Shown here: piece by piece, positions 1 to 14,084 of the stretch | Layout of the letters: every line of letters starts with the position of its first letter | Numbering within the stretch: position 1 is the stretch's first letter | Source: Cyathus striatus | Taxonomy: Eukaryota > Basidiomycota > Agaricomycetes > Agaricales > Nidulariaceae | NCBI GenBank assembly: GCA_025738555.1 | Contig: JAOVFP010000007.1 | Coordinates: 496,001 to 560,000 of the forward strand | Length of the DNA stretch: 64,000 nucleotides | Reading direction: 5' to 3' | Program-made: the position numbers and the translations under genes | The notes under the pieces: model-generated | What the model saw: only the letters and a program-made list of their open reading frames with translations | Databases searched by the model: none | What the model was told of the DNA's origin: nothing

Positions 1-499
1 GTGCTCCGTCCCCATTGTCGATCTGTGTGTCCTCGTTTAAGGGAATTCAGAGTATTCATAACCTCCTCTGTGCCTTAAGTCGTCTTTGATTTTGCGAATT
101 GCAATCTTCACGGGCCAATGTTCGATTGTTGACATCCACTAGAACGGATCGTGTACTGGTGGTTTATTATATTGGAATTCTAGGCATGCCACACAGGTAG
201 TTGAACTCGACTAACACCAGCAAGCCTGTATGTACCTTTCGTTGTGGTCACGGTCAGCCCAATAACGTGTAATTTTGGTGTTGAACTTTGGTCTATACCG
301 GGCTGAAAGGCAAATTAGCGGCTTAAGCCAAGTTTGAACGACATACGCTACATACCTCGATTGAACTTAGATCGTGCGGATCGAGTGCAGTATTCGTATC
401 ATCCACATGCAGAATGCACTGTGAGCATGCGCTTTGCACAAATGAAAAGTTGGTTTATACTAGGTGACCAATTATATGATCGCCTAGTACTTACATTTG

Positions 500-3400
500 G
501 TCTCTGACCAGTGTGAATGATTCAACTAAGGCCTGATTGGATCAACTTGATGTTGACAAGTATCGATTAACCAGCGCGTTCTATTTCTGTGGTTATCGAT
601 GGTCCAGTGGGCTGGGTCAGTTAAAATTGTATCGTGTGTAGCAAGTACGTTGGAGCGCGAGCGCTCTTCACTTTGTAAATTTGTTAGTGCCGATACGATA
701 AGATAAACATCACATGATGTGTGTGAAATATGAACGTTCCGAACTTCCGGCGCTGCTCCGATTCGACCTCTCGTCGCTCGAATGCCAACCACAACATCCG
801 GGCTACAATGATCTGGTAATGACCTTCACCGTCCCAATTCTGCTACTCTCTTTAGGTCCCATGATCCCAAAGCTCGTATTCCCATGCTGAACGCCGGGAG
901 CTGTAGTTATTCGAGACTTAAAGGAGTAGAGAGGAGAGGAACAGTCATCGTTGGGCATTATATGGTAAGTTTCGTCTCTCCGCTCCGCTCCTCGTGGTGT
1001 GGATGCACAGTCGGAGCTCGTTTTGCATCACCACTTCATTCACTAACTTTTCGTCCTCTCGCAGGATAAGGAGAGATTCTCTTACGCAGTCAACTAGCTG
1101 AAAATCGAACTCTATGAGCCGGATGGGGTGGAATGTACTCTTGCAGCTTTACGGACATTACTAGTGTGTTCACTTCTCGTCTTTCCTCTCTCCCAGCTTA
1201 CGCTTGCACATCTCTGTAGCACTTATTAACATTATCAACCAAGACTTGTTCTATACACTCTCAATTCATGCCTTATGGCCTACGATCCCTCCCAAACCGA
1301 CCACCAAGCTGAGGAACCAGAAGCAGCGTTCTCATCACGTATCATGCCCAAGTCGCTTTCGGCACCTGTCCCGTGGCCGTTCCCTAAGCTCCTCGAAACG
1401 CCTACTTCTTCACAGAGAGCGTCTCCGGTCCTTTCTCTGGCGTCCTTCCGGCTTCTTATACCTACGACGAGGCTCATGAAGAATTGAAGTGGAGAGCTAA
1501 CCATAGTAGATCGTCTGGAGTTTGGTGGAAGCCAACGCTGTACGTGTGGGTGGTGCTGCAGGAGCTGCCGGTGCTGAGGCTAGGTTGGAAGGGGAGATAA
1601 ACTCGAGAGACGTAGACATCGGTAGTTCTGGATGAATGGTTCCTTCCTGCCTGACGCGCTCTGTACGTTCTGCACGTTACTCCCGAGGTTAACAACATCG
1701 TTTCGCCGTTCCAAGCACATTTTTCGACCTCTTTATGATCCGCTCTTTGCTGTTCATCCTCCTTCCTCTAGCCACCTGTTGAGTGAGCTCAAGAAGACTA
1801 CGAGACCGCTAATTCGACGATATGGAGTATCAAGTTGTCTCAAACCTTGGAGGTTTCTTCCGTATGTTGAATACCAATAGCTACAGTCGATGGAGATTTC
1901 GAGGGGTTGGGTGGGCTGGAGAAGACTCTAACGGCTTTGCGGATGCGACAGGTGTGTTTTTCTTCGTAGATCATCTCTTCACTTTGTGCTTACGCTTAGC
2001 GCGTGCCTAACGCACCATCATTGTCATCCAAGATCTATTCAACACTCTACGGTGTTACTTGCGTATAACAACCACGCTTCTAAACCGACCGCCGAGACGA
2101 GAAACTCACCCATGCAGCGGCCGTTGTCTTCATCACTATCTCAGTGCCATTTCCTACGCCACTCGTAAGGCCTACATCTTCAGCTTGAGCGTTCCCAGGT
2201 TTTACGGAAGGCCCGTCTCTCCCCTTCCTTCGCCTATGGGGCCGTGCATGAAGGAGTGAGGAGCGAGGACGATGGCTGGCGAACGGACAGGCTTGTTCGT
2301 TCAGACAGAGGCTACCGTTATGCGTTGGGGTAATATTGGCGGCTTCATTGGCTTGGAATAGGGATGGTATATCCTACATCCTAGATGGCGGATGTGTGCT
2401 TTTTCTGCTCCTTTGCACGTACTTACGACATTGTCTGTAACGTCATGCCTATTCAACCCGTATCCTACATTTCCACCCTGATACCCAACGACAAGACAAT
2501 CACCTTGCGTCTTCACTGTTGTACCGCCTTCCTTACATACGCAGGTTGCAACACCCATGTCGTCACGTAGAGCGTTTGGGAACCTATACCAGCCTCCTTC
2601 CTACTCCGCAAGATACGCTACGGCGACAACTGCGAAGGGGGATAAGGAAAGCATCGCTAGTGCGCGTAGGATTGCGCTAGAGAAGGCTTTGGTTGTGTCG
2701 TATGAATGCTTTCGAGGGGTTTCGAAGAGAAACTAGGTGGAGTGGAAGGTGAATGAAAGCTTGAGTCGAGGAGGAGACGACGTAGGGTTGCTTACTGAAC
2801 GACTGGCATGTTATCTCCGACAATCGTTGACGAGGTGGATGTCGACGCTGCGCCTGTTCGGCGGAGTGCGCTCGTAACCTCTGAATATGATATCATCGAG
2901 GTTCGTAACGCTCCTTCCGTTCTCTACAACGATTTCGTTGCTCTCTCCTCCTTCAAGGACCATGAAGACGCCTGCGCATGAAGTAAGGCAGGTAGAGGAT
3001 GTCGTCCCACGTGATACCCAGAACAACTTCCTTCGCGGTCTCCGGTTGCTTCTTCGTAAAGTTCGTACTGGGAGCGAGGCTAGGAGGGTGGGGCTAGGAG
3101 GGTGGATTTTCTCTGTTAGACTCATGGTGCTAATAGAGCCAGAGTACAGGGTACGGGTCTCGATCACCGACCAGTGTGTTCGGAAATCTGCTTTTGTTTG
3201 CGATACTTTTGTTACCTTCTCCATTCACCTCGCTGCTTCCTACATCCACGACGAACTCATGTTTAGGTCCAAGAGGAGATACCGGATTGATACGAGGTGC
3301 GTGGGTCAGTCTCCGAGCACGTCAACGTACACCTGGGAATGCATGTTTTGCATGTATAATGCAATCGCTGCACCTGAGTCTTCGATTTCATTAACGCGAA

Positions 3401-3900
3401 TCGTGTACCAGATCGCTCATGTCGCTACGCCTACAATAACCTCGATATGATGCGTTGAAAGGGGGGATACAGTTGGTCAGGTTTGGGGCAAGCTGGAGGT
3501 CTTTATGCAGTGGACGTTTGGTATGTTCAACCATTGCGTGTTACGCATGAACAAGAACTAATTTGACGTTGAAGTGGAAGAACGCTAGCTATCTTCGCAA
3601 GACGATTTTCGGTGCATTGTGCTAGAGCTTGCACCGTTCGACCGAGGGGAAGAACCACTTCCCTCGTACCACTTTTGTGCGAGACCTTCCATGTATTCGT
3701 TACAACGCGTCTCCCTGCCTTGAAGTCCGACTTCCGTGCGTTCAAGAGAAGGAAGAAAAGACAATCACTAGATCTAATACCACAGCGTGACGTGGTAACC
3801 CGTTCGCATGATGAAGGCGAGTTGAGGCAGAGGATACACAACCTCTCCTAGGCTAATCGGGTACCTTTCGAACAAGGTCGAACTGCAGCTTCACCCACTT
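500..3900. repeat. Left arm of a large, decayed inverted repeat
   Basis: Blocks in this segment reappear in reverse complement at 9.7-13.6 kb in mirrored order. The pairs read by eye are about 530-740 with 13480-13640, 880-950 with 13285-13400, 1040-1240 with 11910-12140, 1380-1430 with 11775-11830, 2830-2990 with 10370-10520 and 3520-3660 with 9665-9810. Identity is perhaps 70-80 percent with indels, so the structure is old. Short open frames in both arms share a vestigial peptide resemblance (a LETPTS..QRA patch near 1400 and near 11800), suggesting a formerly coding sequence. I recognise no protein family and call no gene. Some blocks also recur as direct copies, for example near 3525 and 4235. 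Confidence 0.6.
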
Positions 3901-6900
3901 ACTCGTCAACACTCCGTGCGCTGGTACCCTCCTTCGCTTCTATATTTTGTGCCGAGGTTGCTGGCATTGCATGATGCTTCCTTTCTGGCGAAGTTAATGG
4001 GTTTTTGTGTGGTTTGTGATGGATAGTGTGGGTCAGTGGGTGTTCTGGGCTAGGTCAGGCAGTTCGGTAAGGCCAATCCCGTCTTCTATAGGATGGCTTC
4101 GAGAACTAACCTTCGTTCAAAGCCCACCTAGGCGTCTGCACGACTGCGCTCGGTTGAGCGTGATACGAGGTGGTACGTTATGATATGTTGGTCACGGGGA
4201 TCTTTATACATTGGTATTAGTAGTCTGGTATGTTCAACCATCATCTGTTGCGAATGACAATTGCTAACGAGACATTGACTGCCAGACATTTCGAGCAGAG
4301 GGGAAGATTATGACTTCATAATAAATATCCTCGTTTTAACGCATCTCCTTGCATTAACATTCAGCTTCTGTATGTCTAAGAGAGGGAGCCCGACCGCTAT
4401 ATCAAACACTGCAGAGTGACGTGCCATCCCATTTGAAGGATCGAGCTAGGACTGGAGAGGTGGTGTGCCACTTCGGTACTAAGTACCTCCCTTGACATCG
4501 TTCATTGCTTCGACTGTTAAGATGATATCGTCCGTCCTGTGGTACCGTAGAGCCCGTTTTCCTCCGTCGTATTAGCTCCTTTGGTTGTTCATTGACACTC
4601 TGCCCTCGTCGACCTACAGTCGGTTTTCACTGTTCTTTCTAAACGTAGTCAGGTTTTCTTCAACGTGATATCTTGTTGAGCATTAGGAACAATGTTGTTA
4701 TTTAAGCCATCATATTATTAATAAGTGTAAGCGACAAATCAGCATTGGTGGTAACGTGATTATTACCGGGTACTGAATTCGCAGAAGCGGTGTACGACGT
4801 AAAAAGATCGAGTTACAAAACCTGCTCGACCAATGCTCGACGCTGATTTAACAACGACAGCAGATGGTTCGTGCCTGGTAACGTGTGGTGTATTCCAAGA
4901 ACGGAACCAGTAGATGGTTATATCCGAACACAAATCCCCTCTGAGCAGCGATAAAAAGCCCAGCCGCCAGCTGGACAGTCTCAAAGATTGGTTCAGGCGA
5001 TGATTGAACATACCTCACAGCCACTGCTTGAAGCCTCTCCAACGTAGTAGGCAATCATTTCGACACCTGGTTGTTTCCCTTGAACGAAGGTCAGTTGTAC
5101 CTGCACTTTTGGAGATAAAATGACCTTATCTGACTGCCCGAAATAATCCAGAATGCAGAGTACCCACCATTTACTACGCATAGCCATACATCCTTAACCA
5201 GTAAGAAATAGTCATGTAATGCCAGCTGAATCATTCTCTAAGTAGTGCGTTAACGTAATATAAACAACCAGATGAACGGTGGAGTGACCACGAGTGGTCT
5301 GGTTGATGATTCGTTTGAATAAAACCGGACACTTGCAGAGGCTCCAATGCTACGACCACATGACTTGCATTCCTCTCCGGCGTGCGTTGAAGAGCTCGGA
5401 GGTCAAGCACCGCTACGAAGCCAAAGCCAGTGCCCATTTAGCGCTGGCAAGAACGAGACGAGATCCTTGAACAAGACTCAAGGTACCGGTTATCCTAGAA
5501 CTCCGTCCCCTCCAAAAATCTCGTCGTAGAAGTAGGGAACGGAAATAGCACCGTAGAAGCGACAGGGGAAGTTCTAGGTAAGGGATGGGTCGTTACGAAC
5601 AGTATGATGGACGAACATGGTACATGCTTCGGTATCGGTGCTGGGACGGATTATGAAAAGACCCAACTGTTACATGCCGAGTGGTTACGATGTTCTGAAT
5701 GGTCGGCTTCTACAAGGTCGTAGTGTGTAAGACGAGACGTGAAACGAGGCAGTAGTGTAGTTATACGCACGCTATGAGGCAAGTGCAAGTGTAAGTATAG
5801 TGAAGAGAACAAATGAATGGGAAGAAAACGTACTTGTTGCGTTCGAAAAGCAGCAAGGCCCAATCCATCTGTTAGCTGCTCTCCCCAGTGTCACCGACCA
5901 AGAAATTGGGGCCGAAGAAAGGAAACGTGTCTCTAACAGGCTTCTTCGTAAACCGAGGATGGACGGAATACCGTACAGGATACGGGGGGTGAGACACTAA
6001 GCCCAGTTGTACAGACGCAACGCCGTCGTCCGCTTTAATGACATAATGAACGATGTACAGAGAACAAAATAACATGTTCGTGCGCCAGCCACTAAAGGAC
6101 ATTACGTCGTTCTCCCTCTCGAATCCCCAGCCACCTTCTCCATTCCGGTACAACTCAAACGACAACTGAACATACGCCAATACAGTTCAACTCACACCAC
6201 CAAAACCTTTTTCAGCAGCCATCGCAGGCCTGATCCAATGGTATGTAGAGGAGATGGTGCAAGAGATGAGTCTCGGCCTCAACGTGAAGTCAGAGCTTGT
6301 AAGTCAGAGCCTGGAGGCAACGCCAATCTTCAGGGTCGTGGGTGGTTTTTGCATAAGGTATCAAGAGGAAGGGCAGGCTTAGTAGCGGATGGTACAGAAC
6401 TTCTGCATGATTAGATGCATGACTGAGATGTTCCTCCTGAACAACGACGCGCCGACATATGGAGAAAAATGAATAAACTGCGCCATCGTCAGTCAGGACA
6501 TAACTGGGGACGATCATCGTGTTCTTTCTCAAAGACAGCTGTCATAATCAACCAGGGCCTCCCGTGTATCACCGTATACGTCCACACACAATCCATCCCC
6601 CACCAACGTATGTTACTCTGCATGAAAGCAAAGCTAATACACTCCACATGGCTCAACGTTTCCTGGTGAAGCTAACCCCACTGAAAGCTAAGTCCAATCG
6701 AGCATAAAGAGCTCTGAGGGCCCGGAATTCCACGTCATTCGACAGGTATTTGATTGTCTCCTAAGGACAATCTGCCCTCTTCCTGGCTTCGTTCCCCAGT
6801 CCAGAGTCTAGCAACAACGAACAACGAGAGTAATTGGGGATGATACGGGAATCCATTTTGAACGGAGCAGACGCTATCATACATCTTCTACATAAGCCTA

Positions 6901-8355
6901 GGAGGAGATGTAGACGACCGAGGATGTCGATGAAGGACCATTGCGAGGGTCGGTCATGAGACCACATCGCCAATAGGCGCAACGTCGACGTACGCCTCGT
7001 GAGCCGTCCTCGACTTCCAAACCTCCACCCCCTTCCACTCCAACTTGACCAACAAAACTGATAATTCCCGGACAGCATGACGACAGCCTTTACCATTACG
7101 ATCCTACGTACACCTTCAACCGTCATCTCGGTCCTCGCAGGTCTGCTTGTAGTATAGGTACTAGGGAGCGGAGTAGGAATGGAGGCTGGGTCTTGCGCAA
7201 AGTAAAGCGTAGGTGTTGAAAGGAGCGCATGAACGGAGAAGATACAGGTATCGGGGGCGCGTGTGGCGAAAGCGAAGATCCTGTTATCATACTCATAGTA
7301 ATGAGAGTAGGAGAGTGGTTATAGTTGTCGATGTGGTTGTCATTATCGTTGTGCGAAGGTGTCGATGAGGACGAGTAGGATACGAGAGCTGAATGGCAAA
7401 CGTCGAAGGGCTTCGGTTGAATAGGCGTGACGCTGTAGCGTTGACGTCGATATCATGAGGTATGGACAGAAAGAGCACAAAAAGCCGCACGTCTGCTATA
7501 CCCGACGGAGCCCTAGAACACCATGCATCGTCTTCTTCGACTCTCGACCCTCAATCTCCCATTCAGTCCAACTTGAACTAGAGAATTGACATTCCTACCA
7601 CACGCAGGACAACATCCTTCATCATAACGAGCCTACACGCACTAGCGAGACCCTTGTTTTTTAAACCCTCCCTCGCAGGTCACGTAGGTGTAGGGAGAGA
7701 GGGCGTGCTGCAGAAGGGGCTGAGGATGCTTGAAACGAGGAAGCGGATGTTGCGAGGAACGTTCAGGACGGAGGTGGTATCGGTGTTAGAGACGGCACTG
7801 GGATAGTATGTGCTGAAGAGCTAGGGCCCCTAAGCTGAGCGATTATAGTCTTCAGAATGACCAGTTTGGAAGGGGGTCGTCGTACGGCGGAGGGCACGTT
7901 TATGGCTGGAAGGTGTGTGATCATTCAATTACTATAAGGCAGGTCAAGTGTGGAGTTTCCGAGTTTCAAGCAAGAAGATTATGCTTGTCACTGGAAACAC
8001 ACGGGATTAACGTGATGCGAGTCCGAGAACTTGAGACTTAATTTCCGGGAATGCGTGTCGTAGGGTCTCGTATTCAAGAACTCTACTCGTACAAGGTAAT
8101 TCTACAAGCTATTTATAAGTATCTACACAGTAAGTAATGAGTCAATTGGAGTCAAAGAGAAAGTAAGTAATGAGTCAGAGAGAAGAAAAGAGATGCAAGC
8201 GATTGGTTAGAAAGAGAAATGAGTCGAGTGGTAACGGTACCATAGAGGAATATCGAGAGATGAACCAATGAGGCGAAGGGTAGCGCGTGGAGAAGGTTGA
8301 TGAGGTCACATGATATTCCATAGTCATTGCCGAGTCCGAACATGCAAGGTCGATA
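3900..8355. other. Stretch without recognisable genes
   Basis: Only short unsupported open frames are present, with no recognisable domain or intron-bounded coding structure. Part of it repeats neighbouring blocks: the segment near 4190-4280 resembles 3480-3560, and a GC-rich block near 6960-7020 resembles one near 10490-10530 in the same orientation. It is most likely the degenerate spacer of the inverted-repeat region. Confidence 0.5.
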
Positions 8356-9649
8356 CACTGCGTGCACGCCCCGATATTTCAATGAGAAATAGCTTTGAAA
8401 TATCGTGGAAATATTCTTTATATTACATCATTATTTTGCTTTGTAATACTCTTACAATTCACATACGATATTTCTCACATATTTGAAAGTCACAATAACA
8501 AAGAAATATTGAAACCCAGATCCCCATTTTCTTTGAAATCCTTTATTCAATATTTCAAAGGTTTTTCACCTATGAAATAACAATGAAATATTTATTTGGG
8601 TAGTCACAATGAGCTTTGTCTACCATTGTCTTATCTAAGAGATCTTAGCAAGATCTTAGTCACAGTGGCATTGTGACATATGTCACGGTCATCACACTTG
8701 TCACACATGTCGCAGTTGTCACACTTGTCGCAGTCGTCACAGTCGTCACAGTCGTCACAGTCGTCACAGTCGTCACAGTCGTCACAGTCGTCACAGTCGT
8801 CACAGTCGTCACAGTTGTCACAGTTGTCACAGTTGTCGCAGTTGTCACAGTTGTCACACATGTCGCAGTCGTCACAGCTGTCCCACAGTGTCACACATGT
8901 CGCAGTCGTCGCAGTCGTCACGGTCGTCACAGTCGTCACAGCTGTCCCACAGTGTCACACTTGTCACAGTCGTCGCAGTAGTCACACTTGTCACACTTGT
9001 CGCAGTTGTCACAGTCATCACAGTTGTGATAAGTGTGACGACTGCGACATATGTGACACTGTGGGACAGCTGTGACGACTGCGACGACTGCGACGACTGT
9101 GACGACTGTGACGACTGCGACAAGTGTGACAACTGCGACATGTGTGACAACTGCGACATGTGTGACACTGTGGGACAGCTGTGACGACTGCGACATGTGT
9201 GACAAGTGTGACGACTGCGACAACTGTGACGACTGTGACACGTGTGACAACTGCGACATGTGTGACACTGTGGGACAAGTGTGACTATCGTGACATATGT
9301 CACAATGCCACTGTGACTAAGATCTTGCTAAGATCTCTTAGATAAGAACCTTGTGACATATGTCACAAAGATGAGACAATGGTAGACAAAGCTCATTGTG
9401 ACTACCCAAATTAATATTTCTTTGTTATTTCATAGGTGAAAAACCTTTGAAATATTGAATAAATGATTTCAAAGAAAATGGGGATCTGGGTTTCAATATT
9501 TCTTTGTTATTGTGACTTTCAAATATGTGAGAAATATCATATGTGAATTGTAAGAGTATTACAAAGCGAAATAATAATGTAATATAAAGAATATTTCCAT
9601 GGTATTTCAAAGCTATTTCACATTGAAATATCGAGGCGTGCACGCAGTG
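8356..9649. mobile_element. Foldback element with CACTG termini
   Basis: The 1,294-bp segment is close to one continuous palindrome. About 330 bases from 8356 match the reverse complement of the bases ending at 9649 with few differences, and a GTCACA-type minisatellite fills the middle and switches strand near 9020. The ends read CACTGCGTGCACGCC and its complement. ATA directly abuts both ends (8353-8355 and 9650-9652) and could be a 3-bp target duplication. CACT(A/G) termini with 3-bp duplications are typical of the CACTA (En/Spm) superfamily, so a non-autonomous foldback derivative is my inference. It carries no transposase. It lies inside the older inverted-repeat region and is much better preserved. 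Confidence 0.8.
8690..9290. repeat. GTCACAGTC minisatellite, strand-switching
   Basis: Tandem copies of a 9-bp unit (GTCACAGTC or GTCACAGTT, with GTCGCAGTC and GTCACACTT variants) run to about 9020. The complementary unit (GACGACTGT and similar) then runs to 9290. Copies of a longer block ending in CAGCTGTCCCACAGTG punctuate the array on both sides. Nine bases keep the frame open, which explains the long repetitive open frames on both strands; these are not genes. Confidence 0.9.
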
Positions 9650-9664
9650 ATAGTAATACCTTAC

Positions 9665-12600
9665 ATCAAGTGGCGCCTCCTCTCGGTCGAACGGCACGAA
9701 GCCCAAACACAATGTAATGAGAATCATCCTCCGACAAAAGGAAACATTCAGCCGTGTCAACGTCAAATTAGTTCTCATCCTTGCGCAACATGCAATGATT
9801 GAACATCCCCAGCTTATACTAGCCTGAGCAGCCATAACCCCATTTCAGCGTATCGTATCGTGCGCAAGTAAGCGCTGGGTGATTCGAGCGCAGTCGGTTC
9901 AACACCTGGGTGTACCTTGAACTAAGATTAGTCGTTGGGGTCGTTCTATAGAATATGATTCATCTTACCAAACTGCCAGAGCTAACCTAGAACATTCATC
10001 AACGTTCAACCCATAGTATCCAGCATGACTACGCTTGCTTCACCACTAAGGGGGCGTCATACGATACCAGCAAATGTTGATACGGATGAGTGCATCGAGA
10101 GAAGAGGGAGGTACGAGAGTACGAAGTGTTTCTGGGAAGGTAGGAGAAGGACGTAGTTCGATCATGTTCGGAAGATGAGCGATAGCATGGGAGGGGTTGT
10201 GTTGTGGTCTACCCGAAGACAGAGCTTCTACACGGAATCGTCGTGGGTTTGGGAAGCAGTGAGGTGAACGGGGAAGGTATCGGAAGCATCGCAAATGAAC
10301 GCATGTATCCGAACATGCTATCAAGTCCTGCACCCTGTACTTCGGCTCCTCTGAATCAGCATAAGGCGGCTACCTGCGCAGGTGCCTTCGTGGGCCTCGA
10401 AGGAGAAGAAAGCAACGAAGTTGTTGTAGAGAGCGGAAGGAGGGTCACGAGCGTCGATGATATTAGCTTCAGAGATCGTTAGTACATCTCGCTGAATAGG
10501 CGCAGCGTCGACGTACGCCTCCTGAGCAACCGGCCGAGAGAACACTAAAAGCACGCAACGTCATTCTGAACCGTTCCCGTCTATGACCCTTGAACTTCGA
10601 AATTCCACCATCTTCGCTCCATCCTGATGGACAAAACTGACAACTCCCGAATGGTAAAACCTCAGGCCCCAACCTCCGGCATTATCGGGAATGCTTTACG
10701 TGGACGCGTAAGTTTGCAAGGGTATATTGAACGAAGATGATGCAAGTGTCAAAGGAGACAAGCGTCTCTGAGGTATATGTCCAGCCTCTTCTTCCACTCC
10801 CCGTCTTGCTTCATATGCACAGGCGTTTTCATAGGTCTTGAAGGGGAGAAAGCGGAGGAGACGTTGCAGAGAACGGAAGGGGCGCTATGAGTCCACGATA
10901 TGGACGTTTGAAGAATAAAGATTAAGAGTCTCGCTTTGATGGAAAGCTGCAAGCGTGTTTGACGCCTCACTCATCAGCAACGTGCAAAGCGAACGGAACA
11001 ACGCGCACGTTCATCGGCCAAGATGAAACCCAGGACTTCCCTACGCCCATTCCAACACGACTCGACATGATACCCCATCCTCTTTTCAAGCCAACTCGAA
11101 CTCCAGTGCCCAAAATACGTCAACGTAGACAACGACGTCTAACAAACTTCACCACGATCCTACGTGCTTCATCACCGCCCCCTGGTCCCCCTCGCAGGTG
11201 GCATAGTAGCGTTGAAGTAAGAAGCGGAGTTGGCGTTGGATATAAGTCGAGACTCCACGAATGTTCAATGTGAAGGCGTAGACTTTGCAAGATCCAGGTG
11301 TAGTCTTAGGCCAGGCTGCTGAAGGTACGCAGAATGCACGCAAGGTAAGGCCAAGGAATCTGATGCGTAGTACGAATCCGTCGTGTTCTTCGTGTTGGAT
11401 GTACGGGGTGGTTGTCGTTGCAGTGGTCGGCATGTATCATAGAGAAAGGATAAACTGTGAGGGGCAGTTCATGAAGAGGTTGAAAATCTCTTGCTTGGAC
11501 CATCGAAACGTTCTCGCCAACCTCGAGAGTGACGTGCAGAACGTACGGAACAACGTCAGCCGGGAACCTGTCAACTCGAACCACCACGATCCCGCTCCTC
11601 CACTCGACTCTATACCCGCTTCCACTCTAACTTGAATCCAGCAGAACCCGCAGTACCACCTGCACGTACAACAATAGCCTTCACCACACCCTGCAAGCTT
11701 CACCACGGTTCGCTCCCTTTTCAGTTCTTCATGGACTCATCGTAGGCAAGCGGATCTGGAATGCGCTGAAGTAGGGAACGGGAACGCTCTCTGAGAAGTA
11801 GGCGTTTCGAGTGGTGTAGAGAACGGGGACGGTGAATGCGTTGGTAACGACACTTGTGGAGTGATTGGATGGGACATAGTAGGTACTGCGTAAGGGTAAA
11901 GGAAGAGTCTGCAGAATAGGTGTTGGATAATGATGGTTATACGTGCTTCAGAGATGTACAATCGTAAGCAGGGAGGGGAGAAAGCAGAGAAACGAACGCA
12001 CCGGTCATGACTTACGTGCGTAAAGCTGCGATAGTCCAATTCATCCTGTACGACCCACTAAATTCAACTGTCGACTATTGGACGGCGTAAGAGCGTCTCC
12101 CATTGTCCTGTGAGAGATGAAAAGTTAACGTATGAATGAAACAAGATGAGTCAACACAGGACGAGCACTAGCTGAACACCCACACTGAGGAATGGAGATG
12201 GTGCTTACTACATAATATAGATACCTAACTAAAAGGGCAAAGAGGGTTACTAGGGAGTAATAGCTACGAAACTATGTAAAGGTCATCGCTTACTCTTGCT
12301 AACAATCAAGCAGGGGGCAAGTCCGGGGGAATATCTTCAGAATACACAAGGTAATTCCGGGCAAGGGAGGGATGAACACACTATAATATTCACTTGTAAT
12401 CTATACCGCTTGTAATCACTAATAATAAACTAAACTTCTTTGAGGTCCTGGGAGGGCTTAGATCACACTGGGTTTTTACACTCAGAAATTGAATAGATTG
12501 TCATGAATATGCTAAATAGCACTGATAGCAGAAGGAATCGATACAGGATTGCTTGGGTCTACATGAGCAGGTTTGCGAGTCTTATATACTACTGGAAAAG

Positions 12601-13640
12601 CGGAGTTCTTAGGTACTGTACAGGTATAGCAGATGTCTAGATAAGGTAATTAACTACGACGCTGGGCAGAGGGACGTGCATGAAGGTCTGGGTAGGAGAG
12701 TGTTGGACTTAGCTCCTCAAAAGGGGTGGGTGTGCATGATAATAGAGACGCGCTTATTGGCTGATGCGTGGGTCTTAGATGCCCCGTCATGTCACGGGCC
12801 TAAAGATAGAACCATTGGCAACCATGGCTTCGGGTATATGGTCCATTCGCTTTGATCAGTAGATCAGGGTGAGATCTCATTCGCAAGATGCTGAGGACCA
12901 ATCTGGGTTGAGTCCAGAGTAGTGGCAATGGCTGTTGGTGCTTGATGGGTGCCTTGATGCTGTCGGCTTCTTTGGGTAAGTTGCACTGCCGGAACCATCC
13001 TGTGACCTGGACGCATCACGTTACCACGTGCTTATGGTGGATCAAGTGCCACTGGGGTTCTATATACACGCTTTCTTGCTAATCCCTTACTATAATCACT
13101 ATTGCTTTTAGATCTGTTTTTACTATGTCCTTAGTGGTGGTGACTATAAATAGCACAATCATTGGCAGTTTGGACCTCACTCCAACGCTTAGGTAATCTA
13201 ATTGTGATCGCAAGTGAGTGATTTATATTATGTAGATATCGCAAAAATACGCTTATATACGTTGTACGTCCATCAGGCGTATCACTAATGTTTACTGCTC
13301 CTCTCCACTCTGCCCCTTCAGGTCTCGAACAACTATTGCTGTCGACATTCAATGTTCAACGTTTGAACATGGGAAGACGAGCTTTGGGACTGTCACTGAG
13401 GGATCCAAGGGGGCTGGCACTCCATGTGGTCGAAATAGCATGTCTTCCAGCCTCCATAATGTTGTGTAACGAGTAGTAGTGTGCCATATATGAGTCAATT
13501 GTGCCGTAGAAGCGAAATGGTGAAGGTTCAGGTTGATTTCAGAAGTTCGGAAATCCAAATTTCACACACATCATGTGATTTTCATCTTATCTTATTGACA
13601 GCTGGCAAAGTGAAGTGCGCACACACATATCGAGTGCATC
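9665..13640. repeat. Right arm of the large decayed inverted repeat
   Basis: This is the mirror image of the 0.5-3.9 kb arm, with the same block order in reverse complement. One clear pair is the block at 11775-11830, which matches 1380-1430 with one 3-base gap. The arm is longer than its partner because about 1 kb (near 12150-13130) has no counterpart on the left. No intact gene was found in it. Confidence 0.6.
12150..13130. other. About 1 kb present only in the right arm, probable insertion
   Basis: Homology to the left arm stops near 12150 and resumes near 13130. The segment has no credible open frame. It contains AATAATAAA-like A-rich motifs near 12420 and a long non-coding tract, as a solo LTR might, but I could not find matching target duplications, so its nature stays open. 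Confidence 0.35.
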
Positions 13641-14084
13641 TACGAGAGTACACTCGACCACAAAAGGAAACACGGATGCTACATTGATAACAGCTATGAA
13701 CATGATCTTCGACAAGTGCCAGAACCGAAACTTGGGACCATTCACATCAAGATTCAATGTCCTCATTGCTTCCTCATGCGATCAAGCAGCTAGTTAAAAG
13801 TTTGCATTCAACCCCACGTAAGTAGATAATTGAACACTGAAAGAAGTGTTTAGCTTGAGTACCAAATTGGTACTATACACCTTCTGATTCTTCTGCATTA
13901 AGTATTATTAAACTGGAAAGCATGGCGTGCACGTAATTTCCATTGTAACTCAGAACATCGGCCATCCAAGTTATTTTTATAGAATATGAAAAGAACAGAT
14001 TCTAAGCATTCTTGCCTAGCTAAAATAAGAACACTTTGAAATGAACAGTGATGAGACTAAGGTACAATCACAAATGGAACTACA

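Noticed and set aside
8690..9290. CRISPR-like array
   Set aside because: No unique spacers between repeats; the context is eukaryotic.
8631..9303. Long open frames of alternating short residues on both strands
   Set aside because: They are translations of a 9-bp tandem repeat whose unit length keeps every frame open.
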